Assembly: GCF_000003605.2 (NCBI RefSeq)
Contig: NW_003121915.1
Location: forward strand, 219,042 to 266,019
Direction of reading: 5' to 3'
DNA: 46,978 nt
Source: Saccoglossus kowalevskii
Taxonomy: Eukaryota > Hemichordata > Enteropneusta > Harrimaniidae
Shown here: positions 1 through 12,400 of the stretch, piece after piece
How the letters are laid out: every line of letters starts with the position of its first letter
How positions within the stretch are numbered: position 1 is the stretch's first letter
Position numbers and translations under genes: made by a program
The notes under the pieces: model-generated
Database searches by the model: none
The model's input: only the letters and a program-made list of their open reading frames with translations
Told to the model about the DNA's origin: nothing

Positions 1-1296
1 ACCTTTTATTTGAGGTTTTGATGAAAAGTACAATAAAGTAATACATTCTGAAAAATAACTAATCACTGACACTGTAAAAATCAAACAAAATGTAAAATGC
101 TGCAAATTTCTAAACACGTAATGAATGAATGAATGAAATGAAATCTCCATTATGTCTGCGGCTCCCTTATTCTTTTAACACCAGGTTTGCAAAAAACAAA
201 TGTGAATTACGTTTGTCCTTAGTACCTCCGTTGTTGGGACATTTGTTGATCAGATCTTATTAAACTGGATCTTGACCTTGAAAATATTCTGTCATTTATT
301 TTTACCAACTGTAACATTGTGTTATACTATGTAATTTTTAATACAGTTATTTCATACTCTGTTAATTGTTGATTATGATTCATCATGAATTAAAAATAAA
401 ATTTTTGCAGCAAACAAGATATTCATTCAATAAAACAATGAAATGATTTAAATATGCATGTGCACTGATTGTTATCACATGCGTTTTTCATTGAATGAAT
501 ACTGTAAGTGTAATGTGTGCTGCAAAAAACTAATTTTTAATTTTATGATAAATTATTATAATTCAGTTTGGTCATCAACTATATACAAGTTGTTGGTTCT
601 TTGTATCAAGAAACAAAATTGAAAAATAAAGTTTTTGGCATATATATATATATAAATAGTTTCCACCTATTTCTCATACATGCCTTGACCGATTGCATTC
701 AAAACTCATAAATACATCATGTATACTTACACATGTCTATAGATTTTGTGATATGATTTGAGTATACTGGGTCATGGTCCGGTTTGGATAGAATTCATAG
801 GAACTTAGTAAAAACATTAGACATTATGGAACCTTGATGCACATTATATTTTTCAAATCAGATTTAAAATGGCTACCTGACAAATTCAGTTCCAAAGCTA
901 TATATCAGATATTCCGCGACCAATCATTTTGGATATACATCGACCATGCATCATAATGCTCATATAATCATGTGGTGATTCAAGATGGCTGTTGATTTTA
1001 ATGTGACAAATTCATCCAAATCAAGCTTTTCTGCAATTCCAGATCTGATCTCAGTCTTGCACAGACAAATTTTGATGAAACTTAGTTTGTACATTGAAAT
1101 TTATGGGACTTTAATGCACATTTTTTTTTTTGTCAGATCAAAATGGCTGACTGATGGACATTTTTTTTTTAAGTGAATCCTGTTCTCAAGCAACACCTTT
1201 GACAAGCTCTTTACTGCTCATGTTCCAGCTTTATATATTTCTTAAACTTGCGAGCTCACAAGGATTTTGTAATGTAATTTCTTGTTTTATTTATAG
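1..1296 (+). other. Upstream / first-intron sequence of CRYZ, with a repeat relic
   Basis: There is no credible coding sequence here. The stretch ends in a good 3' splice acceptor (tttatttatag, AG at 1295-1296), so much of it is probably the first intron of CRYZ. It holds a GAAT microsatellite (about 122-137), a short AT run (641-654), and a degenerate copy (about 660-1165) of the repeat seen at 5.4-6.5 kb. That copy is recognised by repeated phrases such as 'tcaagatggctg' and 'caaaatggctgact' alternating with 'catacat...' phrases. Confidence 0.5.
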
Positions 1297-1299
1297 CAA

Positions 1300-2236
1300 A
1301 TGTCTAAAGCTGCTGCTAGTGGTGTTGGTAGAATTATGCGTGCTGTGAAAGTTTCTGAGTTTGGTGCTCCAGAGGTACTGAAAGTGCTCAGTGATGTAGC
1401 AATCCCAGTTCCTACAGGAAAACAGGTTTGAACCATTCATTTGAAAAGATAATAATTTAAGAAGTACATGATGATCAAATCATACATTGTTAATTAACTC
1501 GCCAGAGGCCATTATAATAATATATTTACCAGGAACTGAAATAGACAAATAAGTGAACTTGGAAAGATTTATTTCCTACTGCCTGCTTCTACTATAATAA
1601 TTACAACACAAAAAACATTTCATGCACAACTGGATGTTGTTTTCTGGTCAGTATGGTTTGTTTCAATAAATGTCAATAAGATATTTTATGTCTTTTATTC
1701 TCTCTCCCCCAGAAAACTGTTATTCTAATATATTTGCCTAATTAATTGCTAATTACATTTTTAAATACAGGTTCTGATTAAGATTGCATCTGCTGGTGTC
1801 AATCCTGTGGACACATATAGACGTTCTGGTAACTATCCTCTCCTTTTAACATTGCCTTTTACACCGGGCAGTGATGCATCAGGTATCATTGAGAAAACTG
1901 GACCCGAAGCCACAAAATTTAAGGTGCTAAACTTAACTCATTTTGTTTAAAACTGTATTGTATAAAATTGAAAACTAGAAATTGTTTCTTTTATGTGTAT
2001 TATTTCAGGGAACTGCTAAAAAAATTGTCCATACTATTAAATATATGAGTATTCATCTTCTGTATCATATTTCACTATATAAGATAAGATAATTCTTTAT
2101 TACAACCTTATAGAATGAATTACATATCTATTTTGGTTTATGAAATGTAATAAAGGTGTTAAAATAAACATAACAAGTTAGATATCTAAAATCTACTACA
2201 TATAAATAAATAACTAAATAATAAAATAAATAAATA

Positions 2237-2272
<36 letters not shown>

Positions 2273-5200
2273 CAATCCATTTCATTTCAGTCCGGAACCC
2301 GAGTTTACACATCAAAATGTAGCAGTGGCTCTTACGCAGAGTATGGAGTAGCCGCAGAGGATGATGTTCACGTACTCGCCGATACTCTTAGTTTTCAACA
2401 AGGAGCGTCAATAGGGGTCCCATACTATACAGCATTCAGGTCACTCTTTCAGCGGTAAGGACTGAATCATTATATGTTAGGGATTGTAAGGTTATAATGT
2501 GTGTGCAAATAATATGACTACATTTTAAGTAGTTGTGAAAAGATTTGGTATAATTGTGAATAATGAATGCACAAAACCCAATTCGGGATAATCATATTAA
2601 TCAGCAAGTCAATATAATAGTCACTAGATAGTTTGTTGGTGCAGTTTGTTTTTCAGCCAATGTTTTTCAGGAAGAACTGTTTTTGTTCTCAGCCCTCACA
2701 GAAATAACAGAACATATATGATTTTTTTTCTGGTAAAAGAATATTTATACTAATCTAATTTCACTCGTCTTATTTTACAGGGGCAACTGTAAGGCTAGTG
2801 AAACAGTTCTTGTACATGGTGCTAGTGGTGCTGTAAGTACAAACATTATTTTCTATATGAAGAAACAGAGAATTATGCAATTAGAGTGTGTGCTCATGGA
2901 CAAAAAGTATCTTACTCATTGCTACAGCTACAGTCTTTAATACTGAGAAATATTTGTATACTACCAGCATATCTTCTAGGTCTTAAAATCACTGGTTTAT
3001 TAAGAAAACAATATATTTAATGGGTAACTTTGCATATTCACTAAGATTTAGCGCATTTAACAATCAGCGAAAAAAAAGGGAAATTACACTTAACTTGTAT
3101 GTGTGTCCTTTACAGTACATGAAGAGATAGAGCCATTGCTGTGGTATTGTTACATATGAAGGCTTGAATTTCATTTCATCAAAGGCTGCATTTCCATAAT
3201 AAATATAATTAATAATATGAGCTTAATACGAGGATACCGCAAAGTATGCTCAAAGACAGTGTAGCAGGAGTATAGGCCGCAACACAGCGACCGCATACTG
3301 TCTGAGTGCATACTTTGCAGTATCCTCATAATAAATTTTTTTATTATACATCTCTTCCTTCAGAAATACATCATGGGAATATGGAAACAGAACTTTGCGC
3401 TTGGGCAGCCCTGTTTGTTTGTATTATTATTAGAGGACGCTTACACACGTAATCATGGTTCCATATTTGGAATTTGTATTTCCTATTATAGTAGGATGAA
3501 AATACTCGGTGCAATACCGCGAAATTATGGCACGCTGTAACTTATGGAGTTACGGTGACAGATGTATAATAGCAATAAAATAATAATAAAAAAAAACACA
3601 TAATACTTCTGGTAGGGCCATAGTAATATTTTGATTACACTGTATGTCTACTTTGGTCTAAGATTGATGCTAGATATTCTGTCATGCTTAATTCAGTAAC
3701 ACACACTAGTGCATCATATATTTTCAGTATTTATATTGACTCAGAAATCATAACTTATTTTTTTATCCTATTTTAAATTTTTTCACCATTTAAAATATTA
3801 TCACATATACCCCACTTCTCTCTATTAGGTTGGCATTGCTGCTTTACAACTTGGCAGTGCCTATGGTTTGAACTTATTTGGAACTGCAGGAACGGCTGAT
3901 GGTTTGAAACTAATAAAGGAACACGGTGCAATGAAGGCTTTCAACCACAATGACAAAGACTATGTCCAGAAAATAATGGTGAGCTTATAACGCATAGAAT
4001 ATTGTTTATTTTGGGCCAACAATATTTAAAACTTGCAGCCCATGTATAACCCCTCCCCCCATCCCACCTCTTGCCATATTTTGTTGCATAAGTCTTTTTA
4101 TATACTTTGTTAGTATGAAAGATAGATATAAATGCTTGTTTGCAAAAGTTGTAATGTTGCCACCAAAAACAAACTTACAAGATAGATAACAAGCTGAATG
4201 GAATCAGGTGATAAAATGTGTGATTATATTATTAAATTTCCTTGAGTGTACAGTGAAATTGTCTGAATTTGTTGACACCTAAGTTTTCAGCCAGTAGTTC
4301 CACTGCATTAGTCCATTAATACTAGCGACAAATTTCTTTAATTATTACTTACACTTACATTAAATTATTTGATGTTATTTTGTCAAAATCCTATAACTGT
4401 GTATGCACATTTGTTGCACCAACATTCCACAAACTGATTAACTGATTTGGAAACTTCATGCTGATAAATTCATGACACAACCTCAATATTCAGACACTGT
4501 ATTTAAAAACTACAAGATGCATGCATAATAATTAGTTAATTTGCATATCAACTTTGCTTAAGTACTGTTGTCTCCCGATTCAGATAAGTTCCAATAATCA
4601 GATAATATATATATTATATTGGTTAATATGATATATCATTTCTCTTCTATATGTATATGTATATGTAGGATGAAACTGAAGGAGAAGGAGTGAATGTCAT
4701 CCTGGAAATGCTAGCTAATGTCAATTTACAGAAAGATTTACAGATGCTGGCACCCAAAGGGAGAGTCCTCGTAAGTTATCAGTGTTAATTCTACTTGTAA
4801 ATCTGTGTAAACAAAATTGTATTCATGTAATGAAACGTCTCCAATTTATATGTGTAGGTAGTAATTGTGTGGCTTATCATTAAATCAACAATATTTCAAC
4901 CAGTTTGCTTTTTAAATATTTAGCTGAGGTTTTTGGAGGTGAACATTTTGAGAAAACAAATGTTTTGGGGTTTTCTTGGGCTGAGAAAATAACCAATTCA
5001 TTACACAAATTAACAAACGTAAATATATTCTGTTTCAGTACTTATCTTCAAACTTGGATTGTTTAGATGTATGGTATTACTATATTTAGATGATATTGCA
5101 GTGGTGGGGCACGTGGGTGGGTGTTAGATGGGTGGTCGCCCCTTAAAAAAAACTGTTGGCGGGGGCCTTACCCTTTGTGTCAGCAAATTTGTCCCTCAGA

Positions 5201-8200
5201 ATGCAGGGAATAGCTTTCAGACAGTCTAGATTTCAAAATTTTGAAGTTGAAGCATGCCCCCAGACCCCCTAGTAAGGTCGCGCTTCGGCACAAGGTTTGT
5301 GAGCAGATTTCGCCCTCCCCATGCAAGATTTTGTGCCGCCGCCTTTGTATTGCTCTTAATGATACAAGATTCTAGTTAGTACCCGTTCGGACGAAGTCCG
5401 AAAACGGGGACTTATAATTCGGTCTCTGTTCGTGCGTCTGTGCGTCCAGAGTCATATCTCAGAACCTCTTGGGCCGATTCCGTTCATTCTTTGCATGTGC
5501 CTAGTACTTTATGTGGGACATATGCACATGCAGTGGTTTAGCGATTCAATTCAAAATGGCTGACTGGCAGTCATCTTGTTTTTTGAAAATGTTGTATTTT
5601 GGACATGCTTTGTCAGTTTTCATTCAAACTTGGGACATAGATTATACATGTTAGGATACATGTTCATGACGATTTATTTCACAATTGGATCAAAGATGGC
5701 CGACTGGCAGCCATCTTGTTTTTTGAAAATGTCGTATTTTGAACATGCTTTGTCAGTTTCCATTCAAATTTAGTACATAGATCATACATGTTAGGATACA
5801 TGTCTCGATCGTCTGTGAGTTCCTGAGTCTGTCCGTCCGTGTGTCTGTCCGTCAGTGCGTCAGTCTGTCCAGAGTCATATTTCAGAATCCTGTGGACTGA
5901 TTCCGTTCATTCTTTGCATGTGCCTAGTACCTTATATGGGACATATGCACATGCAGTGGTACAGCGATTCGATTCAAAATGGACGACTGACAGCCATCTT
6001 GTTTTTTGAAAATGTTGTATTTTGGACATGCTTTGTCAGTTGTCATTCAAACTTGGTACATAGATTATACATGTTAGGATACATGTCCATGACGATTTAT
6101 TTCACAATTGGATCAAAGATGATCGACTGGCAGGCATCTTGTTTTTTATTTTTTACGCGGTATCTTGGACGTGCTCTGTCAATTTTTATTCAAATTTGGC
6201 ACATACATGTATTTTATACATGTTAGGATGCATGTCCATGACAATTTGTTTCAAAATCTGGTCAAGGATGGCCGATTGACAGCCATCTGACATTTTGGCT
6301 TTACTACTATATTTCCACAATTTATGTACCATTTTCATTCGTATTTGGCACATACATCATACATATCAGTGTGTTTCATAATCAGATCAAAAGTGGCCGA
6401 ATAATGGCTGTTTTCATTTTTGGCCATATTACTACAACATGGAACACATGTTTTGATGTAAATAAACAATCTGTTGTATACGCCACTTGGAACTCAAGTT
6501 TCAAGGACACGCTCGCGACAAGCTCTCCGCTCTAATATGACGAGCACAAAGAGAACTTTCAAAAATTTAACAGAGACTGTGTCATTTTCAATGACTTGTT
6601 TTCTTACGAGTATATGCTGATACTTGGATTATAGATTTATTACTAGCATATTTGCACAGTCTGAAATTATTCCTGTGCACAAACTCAGTTGGGAGTCATT
6701 GTGGTTACTATGTACATGTGTAAGTACATATGTACATGTCTGTTTCACCAAGACCACCAGATCCACTTGTCAGATTTCAATAAAACTTGGTACATGGATG
6801 CCCTCGGGTAGTGCACAGACCTGCTGGTACTAGTTTTTAGTCATTGAATGCCGCTATCTAAGCTGTTCATATATAAGTGATTTTCCAATGCCTTCCTTCT
6901 TGAATTCATCAACTTTTGAAATCAATTACTTCTTTTTGATTGCTTTGGTTCTTAGTATGTAACACCTCTTAGAAATTGTTTTATTTCATGACAATGTCTT
7001 AAACTGTCTATTTAATGAATATAATTTTTTTTATAATAAATCATATCTTCTATCAGATTTGTTCATTTTGTGCCAATATCTCTATTTGTTGAGCATATTT
7101 TTGTCATTTTTAGTAAAAAAAGGTATTTTTTAGCATTCACTTTAACAATTGCTCTTGTACTTGGTATGCAGAAACCTTCGGTATAACCCAATGAATTCAA
7201 CTTAGTTTTGAGAAATATAATAATCTACAAAGGGGCTATTGTAAGGTCATCTCGTAAATCCTTGATATATCCCATCACCATACATAGATACCAGAGTTGC
7301 ATACCCATATCTCTTAAATTCTTAATATATCGTTATAACCATACATAGATGCCAGAGTTGCATACCCTCATCTTATAAATACATATTTTATCAGATATCA
7401 CTATACATAAATATCACAGTTGCAAATCGTCATCCTATAAATTCTTATATCATTTCATTTGAACAATAGTGACTCAGTTTGGCTGTTCATATACATTTAT
7501 AGATTTAGGTAATATATTTAATTTAGGTAATTGGTAACCGTGCACCTACTGAGATTGATGCCAGACTAACCATGACAAAGGAAACGTCTATTATAGGTGT
7601 TAGTTTAGGAAGTACTACAAAGGTTAGTGAATATGTTAAATTGTATTGTTAAATATTAATCAATTTGAAAAAATCTTATTTAAAAAAATGTTGTCTTGGA
7701 GCCATATCCTTGACGTTTTTTTTACTGATTGCAATCAAACTTTATACATACCTCATATCATACATGTTCAAATGAATTTGTTCCAATTTGTAATGAAAAA
7801 TTGCTGTCTTGTCGCTGTTGTTGTGGAACTGACTCATTATCCATGACCAAGTGCAAGATCAAATGTGGTAATAACTATTCGCCTTAAAGCGGGAGGGTCG
7901 TCACCTGCGCATGTGCGGGAATTGAGTCCCAAGCAACTATAACAACACACGCTAAAACGCAAAGGCTCATGGGTAGACGCTTGTTTGTAAACGATGACAC
8001 GCTACGGCCATATGACGCATGCACAGATGACGACTCCCCAGCTTTAAATCTGACAATTTTGTTTAGATTACGCGCAACACTTGTTAATCAGTATTAAATT
8101 CGATAGATACAGATATTTGATCAGATATCAACAATAAAACTTACTTTAATGTATTGAACATTTATTCATACTTATTAGACATATTGTATTGCAAAATGTT

Positions 8201-8423
8201 GAATTCTGAGATTATATTATTTTTCTCTTCTGGTGACTTGCTACATTTGTATTAACAGGAGGAGTTTAAAGAGATAACAGCTGCAATGCATGCTGGGTTT
8301 GTCAAGGGATATTTACAGCCTGTGGTAGGTAAAGAATATCCACTTGAGAAAGTAGTAGAAGCTCATCATGAAGTCATCGAACATAAAGAAGGATCACATG
8401 GGAAAATCGTTCTAAACATGTAA
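1300..8423 (+). CDS. CRYZ: Quinone oxidoreductase / zeta-crystallin, 8 coding exons, 335 aa
   Basis: NADPH-dependent one-electron quinone reductase of the zinc-free medium-chain dehydrogenase family; family members also bind AU-rich mRNA. It is expected to be cytosolic, since no signal peptide is seen. Coding exons: 1300-1425, 1771-1923, 2291-2454, 2781-2832, 3829-3978, 4669-4770, 7527-7622, 8259-8423; all introns are GT/AG and every phase joins. Seen in the translation: N-terminal [17 protein letters not shown] (residues 13-29), [16 protein letters not shown], the quinone reductase run [13 protein letters not shown], the Rossmann glycine motif VHGASGA+VGIAALQ split by the exon 4/5 junction, [12 protein letters not shown], and the C-terminal [16 protein letters not shown]. 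Length fits the family (human about 329 aa). The first ATG lies three bases after an acceptor AG (1295-1296), so an upstream non-coding exon is likely. No stop or frameshift is seen; family assignment is very secure. Confidence 0.95.
2200..2272. repeat. AT-rich microsatellite (AAATA/TA)n
   Basis: Low-complexity run of aaataaataa units followed by a long (at)n tract, directly before the exon 3 acceptor of CRYZ (AG at 2289-2290). Its length is probably polymorphic. Confidence 0.9.
3223..3334. mobile_element. MITE-like inverted-repeat element, ~112 bp
   Basis: The left end (TTAATACGAGGATACCGC...) and the reverse complement of the right end (TTATTATGAGGATACTGC...) agree at about 29 of 36 positions, including the core GCAAAGTATGC. 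The spacer is about 40 bp. It lies in CRYZ intron 4. Size and terminal inverted repeats suggest a non-autonomous DNA transposon; I see no clear target-site duplication, so the superfamily is unknown. Confidence 0.6.
3342..3571. mobile_element. Possible second inverted-repeat element, ~230 bp
   Basis: TATTATACATCT at 3342-3353 is the exact inverse of AGATGTATAATA at 3560-3571. It starts just 7 bp after the previous element in CRYZ intron 4. Only 12 bp of inverted repeat can be aligned and the sequence is AT-rich, so this is a weaker call. Confidence 0.35.
5101..5377. repeat. GC-rich, probably repeat-derived block in CRYZ intron 6
   Basis: A locally G/C-rich stretch (gggggcctta, gcatgcccccagaccccc, gtgccgccgcc) sits abruptly inside AT-rich intron sequence just before the hairpin element. 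It has no open frame and no paired ends that I can see. It looks like a relic of a dispersed repeat, but I cannot name a family. Confidence 0.3.
5378..6578 (+). mobile_element. Interspersed hairpin-ended element, copy 1 (~1.2 kb)
   Basis: Begins with a 35-nt imperfect hairpin (5378-5412: AGTACCCGTT, CGGAC, loop GAA, GTCCG, AA, AACGGGGACT). An 'ggtctctgttcgtgcgtctg' segment follows, then about six diverged tandem units of roughly 130 bp, each centred on a motif like AAGATGGCCGACTGGCAGCC. The right part (about 6473-6578, 'cacttggaactcaagtttc' onward) is also present near copy 2. It ends near AACAGAGACT (6569-6578), the inverse form of the first hairpin arm. It lies in CRYZ intron 6 and has no long protein frame. 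Probably a non-autonomous element; the class is not established. Confidence 0.6.
7241..7445. repeat. Degenerate tandem repeat, about 3 x ~70 bp
   Basis: Three diverged units share 'accatacatagatnccagagttgcatacc' type wording (around 7278, 7338 and 7402) followed by 'tcttaaattcttaatatat'. It lies in CRYZ intron 6 shortly before exon 7. Confidence 0.6.
7640..7850. repeat. Degenerate relic related to the 5.4-kb interspersed element
   Basis: Contains 'ttggagccatatccttgac', 'caatcaaactttatacat', 'catacatgttcaaatgaattt' and 'tgctgtcttgtcgctg'. These match the order of phrases in the ~130-bp units at 5.5-6.4 kb but are heavily diverged. It is in CRYZ intron 7. Confidence 0.35.
7884..8047. mobile_element. 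TTAA-flanked MITE, ~164 bp, in CRYZ intron 7
   Basis: Bounded by TTAA at 7884-7887 and TTAA at 8044-8047. Just inside, the left end AGCGGGAGGGTCGTCACC... and the reverse complement of the right end AGCTGGGGAGTCGTCATC... match at 21 of 26 positions. The interior is much richer in G/C than its surroundings. A TTAA target with terminal inverted repeats is the signature of piggyBac-type non-autonomous elements. No transposase frame is present. Confidence 0.6.
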
Positions 8424-9125
8424 TCAACACCAATATTCAATGAGAAATACAGATATCAATTTACATAACCAAGAATCAGTTTTTAAAGTCTGTATTTACT
8501 CTGATAGGATAGTTACTCATTAGTTACTCAACATGACTTGCCACACTTGACTTGATGTTTTACATTCAGTAGTGACTTGCAAGTGATTGGTACACAGTAT
8601 AACTTGAAAGTCCACATGAGTGTATAACTCTAAAAATCATGCAATGAAAATTTGATGTGTGAATTATACATGTAAAATATATCCTGTTGCTAGAACCTTT
8701 AGAATCAGTAGATGTTGGTCATGTTTATAGCTTCAGGCGAGACACGTTTTCATATAGTTCACATTTAAGATTGCCCTTCTCCATTATCAATCATAGATAA
8801 AGGTGATTTTTGGTTTGGATTATTTTATTTTCCTTAGAAAGTGAGCATGATTCAGAGAAACATAACATATTTGGATCTGTATTAACTGACATGCTATTGT
8901 GCCATCACAAGTGTAGTCTGAAGGCATGCAATTTCATAAAATTGAGTTTACAGCACACTCGCTAAGGGTTGACACCTTGTAACATGCAACCAAATCCATA
9001 AAGTTCACAAGTTTTGAATGTTGGGGGAAGCATACAAATATAAAAATTATCACAAGAATAGACATAACTGAAGTAGTGGACTAGGACTTGGCAGTCAAAC
9101 TATTCTCTCTCTAAGCATGCGGCAA

Positions 9126-9131
9126 AATAAA
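9126..9131 (+). promoter_or_regulatory. Possible poly(A) signal AATAAA downstream of CRYZ
   Basis: First canonical AATAAA found downstream of the CRYZ stop (8421-8423), which would give a 3' UTR of about 0.7 kb. Weak evidence on its own; the sequence from 8424 to here has no coding potential. Confidence 0.3.
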
Positions 9132-9333
9132 TTGATATTGTAAATTAGCTGAATGTGACAGCTGATATAAGTATATTCTAATCTCGGTGGTTTTGCTATA
9201 TCACCATCATGGCTATGTCACCACCATTCTATTAATTGTTATCACAGAAATTGAAAATACAATTTTAGACTAAAAACGACAAAAAATATTTGCTAAAAAT
9301 AGAAAAATTATATCATCACATTATAATTATATC

Positions 9334-9490
9334 GGGGCTGGGCGGGGCTGGGCGGGGCGGGGCGGGGCTGGGCGGGGCTGGGCGGGGCTGGGCGGGGCGG
9401 GGCGGGGCGGGGCTGGGCTGGGCTGGGCGGGAGCTGGGCTGGGCTGGGCTGGGCTGGGCGGGAGCTGGGCTGGTCGGGTCGGGAGCTGGG
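9334..9490. repeat. G-rich minisatellite (GGGGCTGGGC)n, ~157 bp
   Basis: A run of GGGCTGGGC / GGGGCGGGGC / GGGAGCTGGGCT units, almost pure G on one strand, in otherwise AT-rich DNA about 0.9 kb downstream of CRYZ. The many GGG/GGGG tracts with short spacers could form G-quadruplexes. Proline/alanine/arginine open frames on the minus strand here are a by-product of the repeat. Confidence 0.95.
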
Positions 9491-12400
9491 TGACAACTGA
9501 CTGAATTCGTGTTCACGTTCGTCTTGCACAAGCACGAACAAAAGAATATTAATTAGCAATGACAATACATGCTGTCTATTCTAATTCCGCAGCTGGGCAA
9601 GCCTCACTAGCTAATTGGGCATTATCAAAATACATTTATTTTACAGCAAAAATAGAATATCATAACACTGCGTGTAGTGCTTTGATATGACTTTTGCACT
9701 GATTGTACTTATATAATGGTCATTGCAAATACCATTTGACCCTGCGCTCCTTTATCGAATCATCGCTGCAAAAACCTAAAAGAGAATGATAGGAATACAT
9801 CAACATAATTATACAGTATACAGTGATGGCACGTTTGCAATTCATAAATAGGTATTTCACATTTGTTTGCGATTTGAAAGATACACAACATGTACGAGTT
9901 ATTCAACTCAATTTATTTACTCACCTTGCCAGAATGTGTTGGTCCGAAACGACTCAATGTTCCATATACTTCAACGAAGTGACACGGCCAGAATAATAAT
10001 AAAACAAACTGAACACGCATATGCACATCTTTTCCCTAGACACTAATATGTACGTTCATTTGTCGCGTGCTCGTTGATATGTTTTACGATCCCCTTCTTG
10101 AAATTACCAGTATGTGAAAATATTATATCTAATATACTCGTTTAATTTCATGGGTATGATCTGTTTCAGAAATGTCAAATAGACCGAATCGAAATGACTT
10201 GTACACACATCTTAGTAGCACGTGGAAATTTGACGAAACTGCTGTATTCACCAATAACTATACATTGAGTGCACTACACAACGCATCTACAAATTAGATA
10301 GTGTACTTGCATAGATAACAAACACAGATGCTGCGGTTAACGATTAATATGCAAATATACAGTGATTTTTTTAATTCTCACTTTTACTTTTTTGTGGTAC
10401 AATTCAATAATTGTACGTGTTCTCGTAGATTTACAATGCGGCCGACGATACATTTACCTACACAATTAAATATGGTGATCATATGACACTCAACTAAATT
10501 AATAAATGCAACGTAATATATTCGATACGTACAGTTATACATCTTTAACAATCCAATCATCGGTAGTTAGGTCTTTGTGTATAACCCCATAATTGGTTTT
10601 GTCATTTCTAGGCTGATTCATGCAGTCAGTCATATATCTGTTCTATCAGCATGTACGACAATATTTCCACTGGCCAAAATAATATCAGGGTTACGTATCT
10701 GATACACCTCATATGGTACAATATATTTGACTACGATATTTAAAATATTCAGCCAGATAGTCCAGTATATTGAATTTCTAGAAAAATTACAAGTAACTAG
10801 TTACATATTGATATTCAGCAGAAAAAAGCATACTTCGAAATTAAACTTGACAGTTATCGGTAAAAGATGGAATACTTGTAATTAATTGATTGATCGTAAC
10901 ATATGTGTTCTGATGACACTTCGCTACGTGATATTGTAAGCATAGTGAGAATAGTAAATAATCAGTGATTTTATGGTATAATTTCTCATACGCCAAGAAT
11001 AGTGTTTATTTGTCAATAATTCGAAGCTAATTGGTTTAGGTGCAACAAGTTGTTTAAACTTAATTAATAAATAAATATGCTGCTGACTTTGGAAATAATT
11101 TTCATTAGTATGATCAATGGAATTTGTCATTAAAAAAACAATGATGAGAGTATCTCGCACACTGTTCAACAACACACTCCAATCGAAAGATCGCCAATCA
11201 TGATGGTATTTCGTTGGATTTAGCTATTTTAGCGCTATTGACGTGTGACATCGCCAACGGAGCGAGTACACAATGACCTAACATCATGTTTTCATAGTAA
11301 TTACACGAGTAATTAGGTAATTGTAAAAATGGATTGCATACTGATGCATTGAGTGTTTTCACAATGTTCATTATTTTTGCAATGTTAATGAAACCAACAT
11401 ATAATCAATACATCTTAGCATTTATGCTTAATACTATTCTTAATTGATTAGTTGACCGCTGGAGAATAGTTACGTATTACTGAAAAAAAAGGACTTCTTG
11501 TGACCCTGCTTCTCCTGCTATAATAATGACATAGATCAGACATGGCCGTGCCACATCCATTGTACTGGGAGATAAGAAAGTGCACGGTAAATGATGTGGG
11601 TTTCTTGGAGTTTCTTATGGAAATCCACACAGCAGCTTTGTGAAATATGATTGTCAGCGTACAGTCCAGTATTTTATTTCTTGTCGGGATCACTGAATAG
11701 CTTCGTTTATTTCGGAGTTTGGTGGCGATATATCTTTTTTTTTCAAACGTGATTACACTATAAATATAACCTATATAATAACCGTTTTCTACATATATAT
11801 ATAAATAGTTTTGATACCAGAACCGTGTCGTGAACCATCACTTAACACTCAATAATTTGTACGGTATAAGTTCGTCAGTATGGAGGATATTAGGAGACAA
11901 TGGCAAATAGGCGTGCAAACTACGCACTGTTGAAATATAGGTCGAAATATTCCGTTACTGCATCTGAACAATGNNNNNNNNNNNNNNNNNNNNNNNNNNN
12001 NNNNNNNNNNNNNNNNNNNNNNNATTTAATAAACCATTTCGCTAGAATTTAACAGATTAATTTTACCACACGGCTGTATTTTTTTTTATTAGTGCACTGT
12101 TTGCAGAAACGTCAACACAAACATCTATACAGTCAACACAAGATTCAACAGGCGGTGCTCTGTGTATTATTTCGAGACAAAACGTGTTATTTTAACAATT
12201 GTTAAACTCCGAAACAGTATTCTCCTTTTTAAACCAGATATGATAATTTATTTCATCTACCATCATCTATGCTTGCAAGTTATCTACATTGAGTCCATAC
12301 AATTTGTTTATATTACACGGGCTATATTGGTAGCGTCATTTTTGTTTGTCAACAGTTTTTTTTCGACGTATCAAATTTTGCCTTGTATATATACGAAATT

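Noticed and set aside
5855-6226. 123-codon open frame in the CRYZ intron
   Set aside because: It lies wholly inside the tandem units of the interspersed element and its translation repeats with them; not a gene.
9308-9565. Proline/alanine/arginine-rich open frames on the minus strand and glycine-rich one on the plus strand
   Set aside because: They are translations of the GGGCTGGGC minisatellite, with no start context or domain.
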